In this document: in pieces, positions 17,826 through 27,808 of the stretch
Layout of the letters: each line of letters starts with the position of its first letter
Numbering within the stretch: the first letter of the stretch is position 1
Assembly (NCBI GenBank): GCA_913055155.1
Contig: CAJXJR010000006.1
Coordinates: forward strand, 1 to 64,000
Origin: an uncultured Erythrobacter sp.
GTDB lineage: Bacteria; Pseudomonadota; Alphaproteobacteria; Sphingomonadales; Sphingomonadaceae
Length of the DNA: 64,000 nt
Reading direction: 5' to 3'
Translations under genes and position numbers: made by a program
Notes under the pieces: generated by a model
Databases searched by the model: none
Told to the model about the DNA's origin: nothing
The model's input: only the letters and a program-made list of their open reading frames with translations

Positions 17826-18095
17826 TTACTTACGAAGACCCAGCTTCTGGATCAGCGCGTTGTAGCGATCGAGGTCCTTCTTCTTCAGATAGGCCAGAAG
17901 GCTACGACGCTTGTTGACCATCTTCAGCAGGCCACGACGCGAATGGTTATCCTTGTGGTGGTCCTTGAAGTGCTCGGTCAAGTTGCGAATGCGCTCGGTC
18001 AGGATGGCGACCTGGACTTCCGGCGAACCGGTGTCACCCTTGTTGGTGGCGTTGTCCTTGATGATCTCGGTCTTCTTTTCGGCGGTAACCGACAT
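17826..18095 (-). CDS. rpsO: 30S ribosomal protein S15
   Basis: This 89-aa primary 16S rRNA-binding protein of the small-subunit platform has the expected full length and motifs: [33 protein letters not shown] and [12 protein letters not shown]. An ATG three codons further upstream (18104) exists, but its spacing to the AAAGG sequence is too short. The downstream ATG, giving MSVTAEKK, is the usual start. It lies between truB and pnp, the standard bacterial order. Confidence 0.97.
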   Translation of the reverse strand: MSVTAEKKTEIIKDNATNKGDTGSPEVQVAILTERIRNLTEHFKDHHKDNHSRRGLLKMVNKRRSLLAYLKKKDLDRYNALIQKLGLRK

Positions 18096-18121
18096 AGTAC
18101 TCATACCTTTCGCGGCATCTT

Positions 18122-19102
18122 CTAGCAGTTGAACCCCCGCACGACCTTCATCGTGCCCCCGGCAAGTTCCACCAGTGCCACCGGAGTATCCTCCAGCTTG
18201 GCAAAGTAGAGCCCGTCGGGTTGGGGCAATCCGGATACGACCCGGCCCTGGCGGGCCGCCTGCGCACTATCCGGATCGAGAGCGAGGGCCGGGATACCGT
18301 CCAGCCCCGCCTCCAGCGGCAGGAGGTGGTCTTGAAGTGGCGCGCCCTTACCGATTTCGTTCAGTTTGTCCAGCGAAATCGCCTGAATTTCGCTGAACGG
18401 GCCAGCCTTTGTCCGCCTGAGATAGGTAACATGGCCGACAGTTCCAAGGGCATGGGCAATATCGCGCGCCAGGCTGCGGATATAGGTGCCCTTGCTGACG
18501 GTGGCGACAAGGGTGACGCTGTCGGCCAGTTCCAGCGGCGCCTGCGGGTCATAGGGATCGGGGCGGCCAAGGGTGGTGGCGAAGGCGGATTCGATACGAT
18601 CATCTTCGTTGCCGCCAAGCATTTCGAGCGAATGGATCGTCACCCGCCGCGTCTTCAGTTCCACGTCCTCCCCCTTGCGGGCAAGGTCGTAGGCGCGCCG
18701 GCCGTCCACCTTCAGCGCCGAATACCTTGGCGGCACCTGGTCGATTTCGCCGGTGAAGTGTTCGCAGATTGCCGCTACCGCCGCGCGCGGCGGGCGGTGG
18801 TCGCTGGTGGCCACGACCTCGCCCTCGCTGTCCAGCGTATCGGTCTCCTCCCCGAACTGGATCGTGAACTCGTAGGTCTTGTCGCTATCCAGCATGCGGC
18901 CCGAAAGCTTGGTCGCCTCGCCCAAGGCAATCGGCAGCACGCCTTCGGCCAGCGGATCGAGCGTGCCGCCGTGGCCCACCTTCACCTTGCCGTAGCCGGC
19001 CTCGCGCAGGTTACGCTTCACCGCGCCCACGGCCTGCGTGGAGCCCAGCCCGCGCGGCTTGTCGAGGATGATCCAGCCATTGGTCTTGGGAGCGTCAGGC
19101 AT
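18122..19102 (-). CDS. truB: tRNA pseudouridine(55) synthase
   Basis: This 326-aa enzyme makes pseudouridine-55 in the T loop of elongator tRNAs. The catalytic aspartate is D49 in [13 protein letters not shown]. Other conserved parts are [18 protein letters not shown] at the start, [17 protein letters not shown], and [17 protein letters not shown]. The C-terminal ~70 residues form the small PUA-like tail. It overlaps neither neighbour and sits 26 bases before rpsO, so they are probably co-transcribed. Confidence 0.96.
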   Translation of the reverse strand: MPDAPKTNGWIILDKPRGLGSTQAVGAVKRNLREAGYGKVKVGHGGTLDPLAEGVLPIALGEATKLSGRMLDSDKTYEFTIQFGEETDTLDSEGEVVATSDHRPPRAAVAAICEHFTGEIDQVPPRYSALKVDGRRAYDLARKGEDVELKTRRVTIHSLEMLGGNEDDRIESAFATTLGRPDPYDPQAPLELADSVTLVATVSKGTYIRSLARDIAHALGTVGHVTYLRRTKAGPFSEIQAISLDKLNEIGKGAPLQDHLLPLEAGLDGIPALALDPDSAQAARQGRVVSGLPQPDGLYFAKLEDTPVALVELAGGTMKVVRGFNC

Positions 19103-19213
19103 GGCCGGGCCCTAGCCCTGCCTTTGCCGCCCGTAAAGCAAGCTGCGGCCAGGGGTTTTTACGCAGGCGCCGTGCACGAGCGTATTCACCATGCGCGGCT
19201 AGACCCCTCGCCC

Positions 19214-20092
19214 ATGAAGCTGATCCTCCACCCCGGCCTGCACAAGACGGGCTCCACCTACCTGCAGCACGTGCTGAACGATAACCACGCCCAGCTTGCC
19301 GCCCGCGGCGTGTGGTACCAGCCGCAAGAGGGCTATCCCGCGCACCACCATGCCTGCTGGCAGGTGCTGACAGGCTCGCCCGATCCTCTGGTGGACATGG
19401 CACGGCAGGCGCGCGCCGCCGATTGCGACACGCTGCTGTTCTCCTCCGAAGACCTGGAAGGCGCGCTGTACGACGACCGCCCGCTGGCAGCGATCGCCGA
19501 GGCCATGCAAGTGGCCGGTATCGACACGGTGGAATGGCACCTTGTCTTGCGTGAACCCGGCGCTGCCTTTGCCAGCCTGTTCGCCCAGTTGCAGCACCAC
19601 GTCTATGCAGATGCCTTCCAGCTATTCTACGACGTGATGCATCGCGGCTTCATCCACATGACCGAGCCGATGCCCGGCAAGGGCACGCCGTACTGGTATT
19701 ACGCCTTCGATCACGCGGCAGAGCTGGAACGGCTGGCCGAAAGCACCGAGGCCCCCGTTTTCGCGCACGACTTTGCCGCGCAGGCACCCTTCCCCGGCGC
19801 CGGCCTGCTGGGCCATCTGGGCATTCTCGACGCTGTTCATCGACTACCCGGCGAAGCGGCCCGCAACGCCCGCCCCTCATCGGACGAGGTCGTGCAGGGC
19901 TTTGCCGCGCGCGTGGAAGAGGCCGTGCCCGACGAGGCGGCGCAGGCGCAGATCGTCGACGGCTTCCTCACCTGCATGCGCAACGGCCTGGAAAGCGTGC
20001 CCAGCTACGCCTCGATCATCGGCAAGGCCTATGCGCAAAGCCATGCAGAAGCGCTGAAGGTGTTCGCGCCGGAGGAGCATGCCGTGGCCTAA
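19214..20092 (+). CDS. Sulfotransferase-like P-loop protein
   Basis: This protein of about 292 aa begins MKLILHPGLHKTGSTYLQ. The HxGxHKTGSTxLQ segment (6-18) is the PAPS-binding 5'-phosphosulfate loop typical of sulfotransferase-like families in bacteria. Later, VEWHLVLREPGAAFASLFAQ resembles the 3'-phosphate-binding strand-helix of these proteins. No signal peptide or membrane segment is seen. The substrate is unknown; related proteins often sit near surface-polysaccharide genes, which are absent here. It lies in the block that splits truB from rbfA and points against the operon. Confidence 0.68.
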   Translation: MKLILHPGLHKTGSTYLQHVLNDNHAQLAARGVWYQPQEGYPAHHHACWQVLTGSPDPLVDMARQARAADCDTLLFSSEDLEGALYDDRPLAAIAEAMQVAGIDTVEWHLVLREPGAAFASLFAQLQHHVYADAFQLFYDVMHRGFIHMTEPMPGKGTPYWYYAFDHAAELERLAESTEAPVFAHDFAAQAPFPGAGLLGHLGILDAVHRLPGEAARNARPSSDEVVQGFAARVEEAVPDEAAQAQIVDGFLTCMRNGLESVPSYASIIGKAYAQSHAEALKVFAPEEHAVA

Positions 20093-20775
20093 GGCCCGGC
20101 AATCCAGTTCACCACGCCGAAGTATTTGTCCATCGCCCATTCCACCGGCGGCAGCACCACGTTCTCGATGATGTTGGCCTGCGGGAACAGCCAGGGCACC
20201 ACCAGCAGCAGCGTGAACAGCAGCGGAAAGCCGAACGGGCGCAGCTTGTCATAGGTGCGTGCGGCGGACGGCGGCAGCAGGCCTTCGACGATGTGCGAAC
20301 CGTCGAACGGCGGGATTGGCAGCAGGTTGAACATGGCCAGGAACACGTTGATGCCGATGAAATAGGTAAACGCCATCAGCATCACGCCGGGTTGGTCGGG
20401 GTTTATCGGGCCTGCCAGCGGCGCCATCAGCCCCAGCAGCACGGCCGCCACCAGCGCCAGCGCGAAATTCATTCCCGGCCCGGCTGCCGCCACCGCCATC
20501 ATCCCGAAACGCGGATTGTTCAGCCGCGCCTTCATCACCGGCACCGGCTTGGCCCAGCCGAACACCGGCAGCCCCGCCAGCGCCAGGCCGCCCGGCACCA
20601 GCAGCGTGCCTACCGGATCGACATGGCGCAGCGGGTTGAGCGACAGGCGCCTGCGTTCCTTGGCCGTCGGATCGCCCAGCAGCATGGCGACGTAGCCATG
20701 GGCGACTTCGTGAAAAACGATGGCGATAATCAGGCACGGGATCAGGATCAGCGCCAGAAGGATGGTCTCTGTCAT
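20089..20775 (-). CDS. Site-2 protease family (M50) zinc metalloprotease
   Basis: This 228-aa polytopic membrane protease has the zinc motif HEVAH (22-26) inside the first helix and the third-ligand motif NLLPIPPFDGSHI (the NPDG equivalent) in a later helix. SLNPLRHVDPVGTLLVPGG follows the first helix, as in the compact Rip/YwhC-like group without PDZ domains. It probably cleaves membrane-embedded substrates; none is identified. An upstream GTG (20796) could add seven residues. It overlaps the tail of the convergent sulfotransferase-like gene by four bases. Confidence 0.88.
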   Translation of the reverse strand: MTETILLALILIPCLIIAIVFHEVAHGYVAMLLGDPTAKERRRLSLNPLRHVDPVGTLLVPGGLALAGLPVFGWAKPVPVMKARLNNPRFGMMAVAAAGPGMNFALALVAAVLLGLMAPLAGPINPDQPGVMLMAFTYFIGINVFLAMFNLLPIPPFDGSHIVEGLLPPSAARTYDKLRPFGFPLLFTLLLVVPWLFPQANIIENVVLPPVEWAMDKYFGVVNWIAGP

Positions 20776-20878
20776 TGCTACGCAAGATGGGGACACTGTT
20801 CGCGCGGTTAAAGAGGCATGGGCACTGGACCAGGTGCCATGTGCATGACAGTCTGCCCGCAGTCAGGCGGGGATTTCG

Positions 20879-22459
20879 ATGACGGATACAGTAGCAACAC
20901 CATCACAGACGGGTTTCCTCGGCTGGGTAGAGCGGACCGGCAACCGCCTGCCCGATCCGGTGTTCCTGTTCCTCTGGTTCATCCTCGCGCTGGTGGCGAT
21001 CTCGGTCGTCGCCGCATGGGCGGGCTGGTCTGCGCCGCACCCGGTGGAGATCGACCCCGCAACCGGAACCTATCGGATCATCGCGGTGGAAAGCCTGCTG
21101 TCGAGCGAAAACGTGCGCCGCCTGCTGACCCAGATGCCGCAAACCTTCACCCATTTCCCGCCCCTGGGATACGTGCTGACTGTGATGCTGGGCGCGGGCG
21201 TGGCAGAGCGATCGGGCCTGTTCGCCACCGCCATGCGCGCCAGCATGGCCAGGGTGCCGAGATTCTGGCTCACCCCCGCCGTCGCGCTGGTCTCCATGCT
21301 GGGCAACCATGCGGCTGACGCTGCCTTCGTGGTGATGATCCCGCTGGCGGGCATCGTCTACCACGCCGCCGGGCGCCACCCGCTGGTGGGCATCGCGGCC
21401 AGCTTCGCGGGTGTCTCGGGCGGCTTTTCCGCCAACCTCACGCCGGGCCAGCTCGACGCGCTGCTGCTGGGCATCACCGAGGCCAGCGTGCAGACCGTGT
21501 TCGCCGACTGGACCGCCAATATCGCGGGCAACTGGTACTTCATTGCCGCCATGACCGTATTTTACCTGCCGGTGATCTGGTACGTGACCGACAGGATCGT
21601 CGAGCCGCGCCTGTCGCCGTACGTTGTCGACGGCCCCGCCGCAGCGGGCGACGAGACGCGCGAACACCAGACCGAGACAACGCCGGAACAGAAGCGCGGC
21701 CTGCGCAATGCCGGACTGGTGGTGCTGGCCCTGGTGGCGCTGTGGGCCGTGCTGGTGCTGATGCCGGGTGCGCCGCTGGTCGATCCCGATGCCCCGCCCG
21801 AAGGCCGCCTGACGCCGTTCTATCGCAGCCTGCTGCCGTTCTTCCTGCTGGTCTTCCTGCTGCCCGGCCTCGCCTATGGCCGTGCCGCGGGCACGATCAA
21901 GAGCCAGCAGGACCTCGTCACCATGATGGCAGAGGCAATGAAGGACATGGGTTATTACATGGTGCTGGCCTTTGCCGCCGCGCACTTCGTGGCCATGTTC
22001 GCCTGGTCGAACATGGGGCTGGTGCTGGCGGTGGACGGTGCCGACGCGCTGCGTGCCAGCGGTTTGCCCAGCTGGGCCATGCTGCTGGGCATCCTTGGCT
22101 TCGGCGCCATGCTGAACCTGCTGATCGGCTCTGCCAGCGCCAAGTGGGCCGTGCTGGGCCCGGTGATGGTGCCCATGCTGATGCTGCTGGGCCTCTCGCC
22201 CGAGATGACCACGGCAGCCTACCGCGTGGGCGATAGCGCCACCAACATCATCACCCCGCTGATGCCCTATTTCCCGCTGGTGCTGGTGTTCTGCCAGCGC
22301 TGGCACAAGGGCTTTGGCATCGGCAGCCTGACCGCCACGATGATGCCCTATGCGCTGGGCATCCTTGTCGTGGGTATGGCGCTGACCGTGGGCTGGGTGG
22401 TGCTGGACCTGCCGCTGGGCCCGGGCGCAATGGTGACCATCGAACCGCTGGCGGGATGA
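20879..22459 (+). CDS. AbgT family transporter
   Basis: This 526-aa inner-membrane protein of the AbgT family (p-aminobenzoyl-glutamate uptake; homologues YdaH and MtrF were shown to export sulfonamides) opens GFLGWVERTGNRLPDPVFLF. It has the family motifs AGVAERSGLFATAMR, GNHAADAAFVVMIPLAG and SANLTPGQLDALLLG. The late repeat has GFGAMLNLLIGSASAKWAV and GDSATNIITPLMPYFPLVL. It is coupled to the following reductase gene by a 4-bp ATGA overlap, an unusual pairing. Confidence 0.93.
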   Translation: MTDTVATPSQTGFLGWVERTGNRLPDPVFLFLWFILALVAISVVAAWAGWSAPHPVEIDPATGTYRIIAVESLLSSENVRRLLTQMPQTFTHFPPLGYVLTVMLGAGVAERSGLFATAMRASMARVPRFWLTPAVALVSMLGNHAADAAFVVMIPLAGIVYHAAGRHPLVGIAASFAGVSGGFSANLTPGQLDALLLGITEASVQTVFADWTANIAGNWYFIAAMTVFYLPVIWYVTDRIVEPRLSPYVVDGPAAAGDETREHQTETTPEQKRGLRNAGLVVLALVALWAVLVLMPGAPLVDPDAPPEGRLTPFYRSLLPFFLLVFLLPGLAYGRAAGTIKSQQDLVTMMAEAMKDMGYYMVLAFAAAHFVAMFAWSNMGLVLAVDGADALRASGLPSWAMLLGILGFGAMLNLLIGSASAKWAVLGPVMVPMLMLLGLSPEMTTAAYRVGDSATNIITPLMPYFPLVLVFCQRWHKGFGIGSLTATMMPYALGILVVGMALTVGWVVLDLPLGPGAMVTIEPLAG

Positions 22460-22950
22460 GCAAGAGCCTGGCGATAGTCTGGTATTCGCGCACCGGCGGC
22501 AGCCGCCAGCTGGCCGAGGCCGCGCGCGATGCTGCCCGCGAGGCTGGCGATGTGGCGGTGCGCTTCCTGAAGGCAGAGGAGACGCAGGCGGAAGACCTGC
22601 TGTCAGCCGACGGCTACCTGTTCGCCTGCCCGGAAAACCTCGCCGCCATCGCCGGGGTGATGAAGGCCATGTTCGACCGTACCTATTACGAGGTGCTCGG
22701 CCAGATCGAAGGCCGCCCCTACGCCGCGATCGTGTGCGCCGGGTCCGATGGCGAGAATGCCAGGCGGCAACTGGAACGCATCTGCACCGGCTGGCGACTG
22801 AAGCGCGTGGCGGATACGCCCATCGTCAACGTGGCTGCACAGACGAAAGAGGAAATCCTGGCCGAGAAGGTGATCGAGGAGCGCGATCTGGAGAGTGCGC
22901 GCGAACTGGGTGCCACGCTGGCCGCGGGGCTGGAGATGGGGGTCTTCTAG
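22456..22950 (+). CDS. Flavodoxin-like NAD(P)H-dependent oxidoreductase
   Basis: This 164-aa flavoprotein-fold protein has the FMN-phosphate loop at the N-terminus (VWYSRTGGSRQLAEA), DGYLFACPENLAAIAGVMKA around the second FMN loop, and YAAIVCAGSDGENARRQLE. It probably reduces quinone-like or other small molecules. Its start overlaps the AbgT stop by four bases, so both are made from one transcript. It is convergent with tdk with a gap of three bases. Confidence 0.78.
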   Translation: MSKSLAIVWYSRTGGSRQLAEAARDAAREAGDVAVRFLKAEETQAEDLLSADGYLFACPENLAAIAGVMKAMFDRTYYEVLGQIEGRPYAAIVCAGSDGENARRQLERICTGWRLKRVADTPIVNVAAQTKEEILAEKVIEERDLESARELGATLAAGLEMGVF

Positions 22951-22953
22951 GCC

Positions 22954-23535
22954 CTACCGATACATCCCCAGCGCCTCGGCAAAGTGCTTGCGGCACAGGG
23001 CGGTGTAGCGTTCGTTGCCGCCGATCTCGGTCTGCGCGCCCTCGCCCACGGCTTCGCCGCTTGCGGAGACGCGCAGGTTCATCGTCGCCTTGCGCCCGCA
23101 GTGGCACACGGCCTTCAGTTCCTCCAGCGCGTCGGCAATGCCCAGCAGCACGGCAGAGCCGGGGAACAGGTCGCCGCGAAAATCGGTGCGCAGGCCATAG
23201 CACAGCACCGGAATGCCGCCCTCGTCGGCAATGCGGGCGCATTGCCACACCTGCATGGCGGTAAGGAACTGCGCCTCGTCGATCAGTACGCAGGCCAGCG
23301 GGCTCTCGTGATGCTGCGCGATCACCTCGCGCCACAGGTCCGTACCCGGCGTGAAACGGCGCGCATCGGCAGCCAGGCCGATGCGGCTGGCGATGGGCCG
23401 TTGCGCACGGTTATCGATCGCGGCGGTCCACAGCATCGTGTTCATGCCGCGCTCGCGATAATTGAAGTCGGCTTGCAGCAGGGTGGTGGATTTGCCCGCA
23501 TTCATGCTGGCGTAGTAGAAATAGAGCTTGGCCAT
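22954..23535 (-). CDS. tdk: Thymidine kinase (type II)
   Basis: This 193-aa salvage enzyme phosphorylates thymidine to dTMP with ATP. It has the Walker A loop YASMNAGKSTTLLQ (8-21), the base-specific loop VLIDEAQFLTAMQV, the phosphate-binding LCYGLRTDFRGDLFPGS, and a zinc-binding lobe with CHCGRK and YTALCRKHF. It is very close in layout to E. coli Tdk (205 aa), including IGGNERY, but lacks the final tail. It reads with the minus-strand cluster. Confidence 0.95.
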   Translation of the reverse strand: MAKLYFYYASMNAGKSTTLLQADFNYRERGMNTMLWTAAIDNRAQRPIASRIGLAADARRFTPGTDLWREVIAQHHESPLACVLIDEAQFLTAMQVWQCARIADEGGIPVLCYGLRTDFRGDLFPGSAVLLGIADALEELKAVCHCGRKATMNLRVSASGEAVGEGAQTEIGGNERYTALCRKHFAEALGMYR

Positions 23536-23597
23536 GGCGCCATGGCTAAGGCCAAAAGCGTCCTTCCGACAAGCGGGCAGGCCGCCAGGTCCGGTGA

Positions 23598-23990
23598 TTA
23601 CTCTTCGTCGAGATCGCGCCGCACGCGCGGGTCGTCCAGCAGGCTCTCGATCCGGCTCGCCTCGTCGAAGCTCTCGTCGGCGCGGAATTGCAGCTTGGGC
23701 GCGAATTTCAGGCCCAGGCGCTGGGCCACCTCGCGCTGGAAGAACGCGGTGTTGGTCTTCAGCGCCTTGACCACCACATCCTCGTCCTCGCCCAGCAGCG
23801 GCTTCACGTAGACCTTGGCGTTACGCAGGTCGGGCGACATGCGCACTTCGGTAACGGCGATGTTGTGCGCGCGCAGGACGTCGTCGTGCGCCTCGCCGCG
23901 CGCCAGCAGCTCGGACAGGATATGCCGCACGCGCTCGCCCACCTTGAGCAGGCGGACGGACTGGTCTTCGGGTCTGGAATGGCGGGCCAT
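23598..23990 (-). CDS. rbfA: Ribosome-binding factor A
   Basis: This 130-aa 30S maturation factor (KH-like) carries [37 protein letters not shown] and the C-terminal [20 protein letters not shown]. It acts on immature small subunits during 16S processing and cold adaptation. The start MARHSRP overlaps the upstream thioesterase stop by one base (TGATG), indicating coupled translation. The longer open frame to 24110 is only the shadow of that gene. Confidence 0.95.
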   Translation of the reverse strand: MARHSRPEDQSVRLLKVGERVRHILSELLARGEAHDDVLRAHNIAVTEVRMSPDLRNAKVYVKPLLGEDEDVVVKALKTNTAFFQREVAQRLGLKFAPKLQFRADESFDEASRIESLLDDPRVRRDLDEE

Positions 23991-24418
23991 CAGCCGTCTC
24001 CTTCTACCTTGCTCTGCCCCGGCCAGTCGGTGGTCATCGAGGTGGCCGTGGCGCGCGCGCACAGCTTGCCTTCGTGGTCGAACAGTTCGCCTTCGACAAA
24101 GGTGATGCACTTGCCCGATTTCACCGCCCGCGCCTTTACCGTGATCGGGTTCATCGACACCGGCCGCAGCAGCGACAGGTTGATATCCAGCGTCAGTTGC
24201 AGCTTCCCGCCACTGGCAAGGAACACCGCCGCGCCGAAAGCCTCGTCCAGCGGCCCGGCCAGCAGCCCGCCCTGCACCTGCCCGCGCATGGTGGCGAACT
24301 CGGGCGGCGGGGTGAAGGCCATCTCAACGGTGTGCGTTTCCTCGTCATAACCGAGGATGGTGGCCCCAAGGTGCCTGGCAGAGGGCCATTGCAGTACCGG
24401 GGGTAATTCGTTTGCCAC
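23990..24418 (-). CDS. PaaI/hotdog-fold thioesterase
   Basis: This 142-aa cytoplasmic hotdog-domain protein has [20 protein letters not shown], the PaaI-type helix with G and D near the active site, and [13 protein letters not shown] on the central strand. It presumably hydrolyses an acyl-CoA; the acyl group is unknown. It is inserted between infB and rbfA, genes often directly adjacent, and is coupled to rbfA by a one-base stop/start overlap, so it is expressed with the translation operon. Confidence 0.85.
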   Translation of the reverse strand: MANELPPVLQWPSARHLGATILGYDEETHTVEMAFTPPPEFATMRGQVQGGLLAGPLDEAFGAAVFLASGGKLQLTLDINLSLLRPVSMNPITVKARAVKSGKCITFVEGELFDHEGKLCARATATSMTTDWPGQSKVEGDG

Positions 24419-24428
24419 AAGGATACTC

Positions 24429-24511
24429 CGTCATTCCGGCGCAGGCCGGAATCCATGGCGCGCCCGCACGCCGGGCCGACCGGCCCCCGGTCGGCACCGA
24501 CATGGCAATGA
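24429..24511. repeat. Palindromic dispersed-type repeat element between infB and the thioesterase
   Basis: The segment begins GTCATTCCGGC and ends GGCAATGAC, so its ends GTCATT/AATGAC are inverted. Inside are a 7-bp hairpin (24434-24440/24445-24451, TTCCGGC/GCCGGAA) and a 9-bp hairpin (24475-24483/24487-24495, GCCGACCGG/CCGGTCGGC). The first half translates as VIPAQAGIHG, the well-known signature of short extragenic palindromic repeats in many proteobacteria. It separates infB from the downstream genes and may affect transcript processing. Confidence 0.7.
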
Positions 24512-24514
24512 CCT

Positions 24515-27043
24515 TTAAAGCGTGCGCTCTTCTTCCTTCACCTCGAACACCTCCAGCTGGTCGCCCGGCTGGATATCGTTGGTGTCCTCCAGCACCACGC
24601 CGCATTCCAGGCCAGCGCGGACTTCGTCCACGTCGTCCTTGAAGCGCCGCAGGCTGGCGATCTTGGTGGCCGAAACGATAACGTCGTCGCGGGTAAGGCG
24701 CGCGTGCACGCCCTTCTTGATGACGCCTTCTTCCACCAGCAGGCCGGCGGCCTTGTCGCGCTTACCGGCAGGGAACACCTGCTTGACTTCGGCGCGACCG
24801 ATGACGTTTTCCACCTTGAGCGGGCCAAGCTCGCCCAGCAGTTCCTTGGTGATCTCGTCGGTGAGGTGATAGATCACGTCGTGATACATCATCCGCACGC
24901 CGTCGCGCTTCACCAGTTCGCGCGCCTTGGCGTTCGGGCGCACGTTGAAGCCGATGATCGGCGCCTTCGACCCTGCCGCCAGCGTCACGTCGGTCTCGGT
25001 AATCGCGCCCACACCGGCGTGCAGCACGCGCACCTTGATGTCGTCGTTCGACAGGTTGTGCAGCGCCGAGGTGATCGCCTCGACAGAACCCTGCACGTCG
25101 GCCTTCACCACCACCGGCCATTCGATCACGTTCGACTTGTTGAACATGGTATCGAAGCTGGTCGGCGCCAGCGCGGTGCGCTTTTCCGTCTCGCGCTGCT
25201 TGCGGTATTCGGAAACCTCGCGGGCGCGCTGCTCGTTTTCCACCACGGTCAGCTGGTCGCCTGCCGCAGGCACGCCGGACAGGCCCAGCACCTCTACGGG
25301 CACGGACGGGCCGGCCTCCTTCACCTGCTTGCCCTGGTCGTTGATCAGCGCACGGACCTTGCCGCTTTCGGTACCCACCACGAAGGTGTCGCCGCGCTTC
25401 AGCGTGCCGCGATTGATCAGCACGGTGGCCACCGGGCCGCGGCCCTTGTCCAGCTGTGCTTCCACCACGGTTGCCTCGGCATCGCGATCGGGATTGGCCT
25501 TCAGCTCCATCAGTTCGGCCTGCAGGTTGATCTTCTCGATCAGGTCATCAAGGCCTGCGCCGGTCTTGGCGGAAACTTCCGCGTCCAGCACGTCGCCCGA
25601 CATCTCTTCCACGATCACTTCGTGTTCCAGCAGACGGGTGCGGATCTGGTTTGGATCGGCTTCCGGCTTGTCGCACTTGTTGATCGCCACGATCAGCGGC
25701 ACGTTCGCCGCCTTGGCGTGATTGATGGCCTCGATCGTCTGCGGCATGATGCCGTCGTCGGCAGCCACCACCAGCACCACGATGTCGGTGACATTGGCAC
25801 CGCGCGCACGCATTTCGCTGAACGCGGCGTGGCCCGGCGTATCGAGGAAGGTAATCTTCGATCCGTCCTTGGTCTTCACCTGGTAGGCACCGATGTGCTG
25901 GGTGATGCCGCCGGCTTCGCCGCGCGTCACGTTGGTCTTGCGCAGCGCATCCAGCAGGCTGGTCTTGCCGTGGTCGACATGGCCCATCACGGCCACGACC
26001 GGCGGCCGCGGCTTCAACGTCTCTTCCGGATCGACATCTTCCTCGGTGGAAATGTCGACATCGCTTTCGGAGACCTTCTGGATGTTGTGGCCGAACTGTT
26101 CGACCAGCAGCTCTGCCGTATCCTGGTCGATCGTCTGGTTGACGGTCACCATCATGTCGAGGTTGAACAGCTCCTTCACCAGGTCGGCGCCCTTCTCGCC
26201 CATGCGTTTGGCCAGTTCGGCCACGGTGATGACTTCGGGCACCACCACGTCGCGCACCTGCTTCTCGCGTGGCTGGTTGGAGCCGCCGCCCTGCGCGCGG
26301 CGTTCCTTCTCGCGCGCACGCTTCAGTGCGGCGAGGCTGCGGGCGCGACGGCCCTCGTCCTCGTTCAGCGCGCGGTTTACGGTCAGCTTGCCGGAGCGGC
26401 GCTTGTCGCCGCCACCGCCGCCGCTACGTTCCGTGCGACCGCTGGCCTTCTTGTCATCCTTCTTCTTTTCCGGGCGCTTGGGTTCGGGCCGCGCAACCGG
26501 GGTGAACTTGCGCGCGGCGGGCGCCTTGGCACCCGGTTCGGCAGCGGCAGGCTCTTCGGCGGGGGCTTCGGCAGCAGCCTTGGCAGCCGCTTCCTCTTCG
26601 GCCTTGCGCTGCTTCTCGGCCTCTTCCTCGGCCTTCTTCTTCTCGGCGGCGCGCTTCTTCTCGTCCTCGGCAGCCTTGCGGGCCTGCTCTTCCTCGCGCT
26701 TGCGCGCTTCCTCGGCCAGGCGCAGGCGCTCTTCCTCGGCCTCGCGCTGCAGGCGGGCGACGCGTTCCTGCGGGGTCTCGCCGGCAGGGGCGGCCTTCTT
26801 CGGCGCAGCCTTCTTGGGCGCGGGCTTCTCGGCCACGGGTTCGGGAGCAGGCTCGGGCGCAGGCGCCGGGGTTGGCGCGGGCTCTTCACCCGGCTTCACG
26901 AGCTTGCGACGACGCTTCACCTCGACCGCCACCTTGTTGGTGCGACCGTGGCTGAAGGTCTGCTTGACTTCCCCGGCATCCACTGCCCGCTTCAGTCCAA
27001 GCGGTTTGCGGGTGCGCTTCGGGGTTTCGTTCTCTTCGCTCAT
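24515..27043 (-). CDS. infB: Translation initiation factor IF-2
   Basis: This 842-aa GTPase recruits initiator tRNA to the 30S subunit. It has a short N-terminal fold, then a long low-complexity Ala/Glu/Lys coiled-coil region (about 60-200), a basic segment, and the G domain with [18 protein letters not shown] (about residue 345), [13 protein letters not shown] and [12 protein letters not shown]. Domains II-IV with the C-terminal fMet-tRNA-binding part end at [11 protein letters not shown]. It lies downstream of nusA and ylxR as in most bacteria. Confidence 0.97.
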   Translation of the reverse strand: MSEENETPKRTRKPLGLKRAVDAGEVKQTFSHGRTNKVAVEVKRRRKLVKPGEEPAPTPAPAPEPAPEPVAEKPAPKKAAPKKAAPAGETPQERVARLQREAEEERLRLAEEARKREEEQARKAAEDEKKRAAEKKKAEEEAEKQRKAEEEAAAKAAAEAPAEEPAAAEPGAKAPAARKFTPVARPEPKRPEKKKDDKKASGRTERSGGGGGDKRRSGKLTVNRALNEDEGRRARSLAALKRAREKERRAQGGGSNQPREKQVRDVVVPEVITVAELAKRMGEKGADLVKELFNLDMMVTVNQTIDQDTAELLVEQFGHNIQKVSESDVDISTEEDVDPEETLKPRPPVVAVMGHVDHGKTSLLDALRKTNVTRGEAGGITQHIGAYQVKTKDGSKITFLDTPGHAAFSEMRARGANVTDIVVLVVAADDGIMPQTIEAINHAKAANVPLIVAINKCDKPEADPNQIRTRLLEHEVIVEEMSGDVLDAEVSAKTGAGLDDLIEKINLQAELMELKANPDRDAEATVVEAQLDKGRGPVATVLINRGTLKRGDTFVVGTESGKVRALINDQGKQVKEAGPSVPVEVLGLSGVPAAGDQLTVVENEQRAREVSEYRKQRETEKRTALAPTSFDTMFNKSNVIEWPVVVKADVQGSVEAITSALHNLSNDDIKVRVLHAGVGAITETDVTLAAGSKAPIIGFNVRPNAKARELVKRDGVRMMYHDVIYHLTDEITKELLGELGPLKVENVIGRAEVKQVFPAGKRDKAAGLLVEEGVIKKGVHARLTRDDVIVSATKIASLRRFKDDVDEVRAGLECGVVLEDTNDIQPGDQLEVFEVKEEERTL

Positions 27044-27118
27044 GTGCTCGTTTCAGTCCTTCAAAATCAATCAGTCACGCCGCCCTGCCGGGCAGCTTCG
27101 TTCCGCCACCCGGCGTGT

Positions 27119-27808
27119 CTACGGTTCAGCCGCCGCGTGTGCGGCCCCCAGAAAGGTCTGCAAGCGCCCCAGCGGAATGGCGACCCGCTGCGCCGATTTC
27201 GCATCGGCAAGCGCCAGGTGGACGACATTCTCGCGGCCCAATGCCACAGACAGGGCCTCGCGGTCCAGTGGCAGGCGTTCGCCCTGCAGGCCGGAGCCTT
27301 CCTCGTCGAGGCCGACGCGCCAGGCCTGATCCAGCTTGCGGCACCCGTCCTCTTTCGCATCGGCAGCGTGGTAGAGAGCGGCCACCGCTCCCATCCGCGC
27401 TTCGTTGGCAATGCGATCGGACCCCAAGATAAGGCGTCCGCTGCGCATTTCGAGGCCCAGTCGTTCCAGCACGGCCTTTTTCAAGGCCGCCTCTGTCCTT
27501 GTAGGCAAGTCTTCGGGCACGTTCAGGTCCCCGGTCTTGAAGGCGCGCGACAAGACGCCCTTCAGCTTGCCACTTGCGATGGCCTCGGCCAGTTCGGCCT
27601 TCAACACGCCGATCCACGCGCCGCGCCCCGGCGCCTTGGCCAGGGCATCGGGCAGCACGTGGCCTTCGGGAGAGACCGCCAGGCGCACGAGATCGTCGCG
27701 TGCCGAGGTCTTGCCCGTCAGCACGCAGCGACGCTCGCTCCCCTTTTCAGGGGAAGCGCCGGCATCGTTTTTAGGCGAACCTAATGTGTCATTGCGAGGA
27801 TTCCGCAT
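27119..27808 (-). CDS. YlxR (DUF448) RNA-binding protein
   Basis: This 229-aa protein encoded between nusA and infB has the YlxR domain near the N-terminus ([20 protein letters not shown], then [14 protein letters not shown]). Its C-terminal half, with [17 protein letters not shown], resembles the L7Ae/YlxQ-like RNA-binding fold often fused to YlxR in alphaproteobacteria. Its role is unsettled; it is always tied to the nusA-infB transcript. It overlaps the nusA end by 20 bases, implying coupling. Confidence 0.88.
   Translation of the reverse strand: MRNPRNDTLGSPKNDAGASPEKGSERRCVLTGKTSARDDLVRLAVSPEGHVLPDALAKAPGRGAWIGVLKAELAEAIASGKLKGVLSRAFKTGDLNVPEDLPTRTEAALKKAVLERLGLEMRSGRLILGSDRIANEARMGAVAALYHAADAKEDGCRKLDQAWRVGLDEEGSGLQGERLPLDREALSVALGRENVVHLALADAKSAQRVAIPLGRLQTFLGAAHAAAEP

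Noticed and set aside
22954-23535. tdk and its neighbours as part of a prophage
   Set aside because: No integrase, structural phage genes or attachment repeats nearby; thymidine kinase is close to the E. coli housekeeping form.
24704-27784. A 1026-codon open frame on the plus strand opposite infB
   Set aside because: It is a shadow of the GC-rich infB and ylxR genes, with histidine- and leucine-rich sequence of no known fold and no ribosome site.
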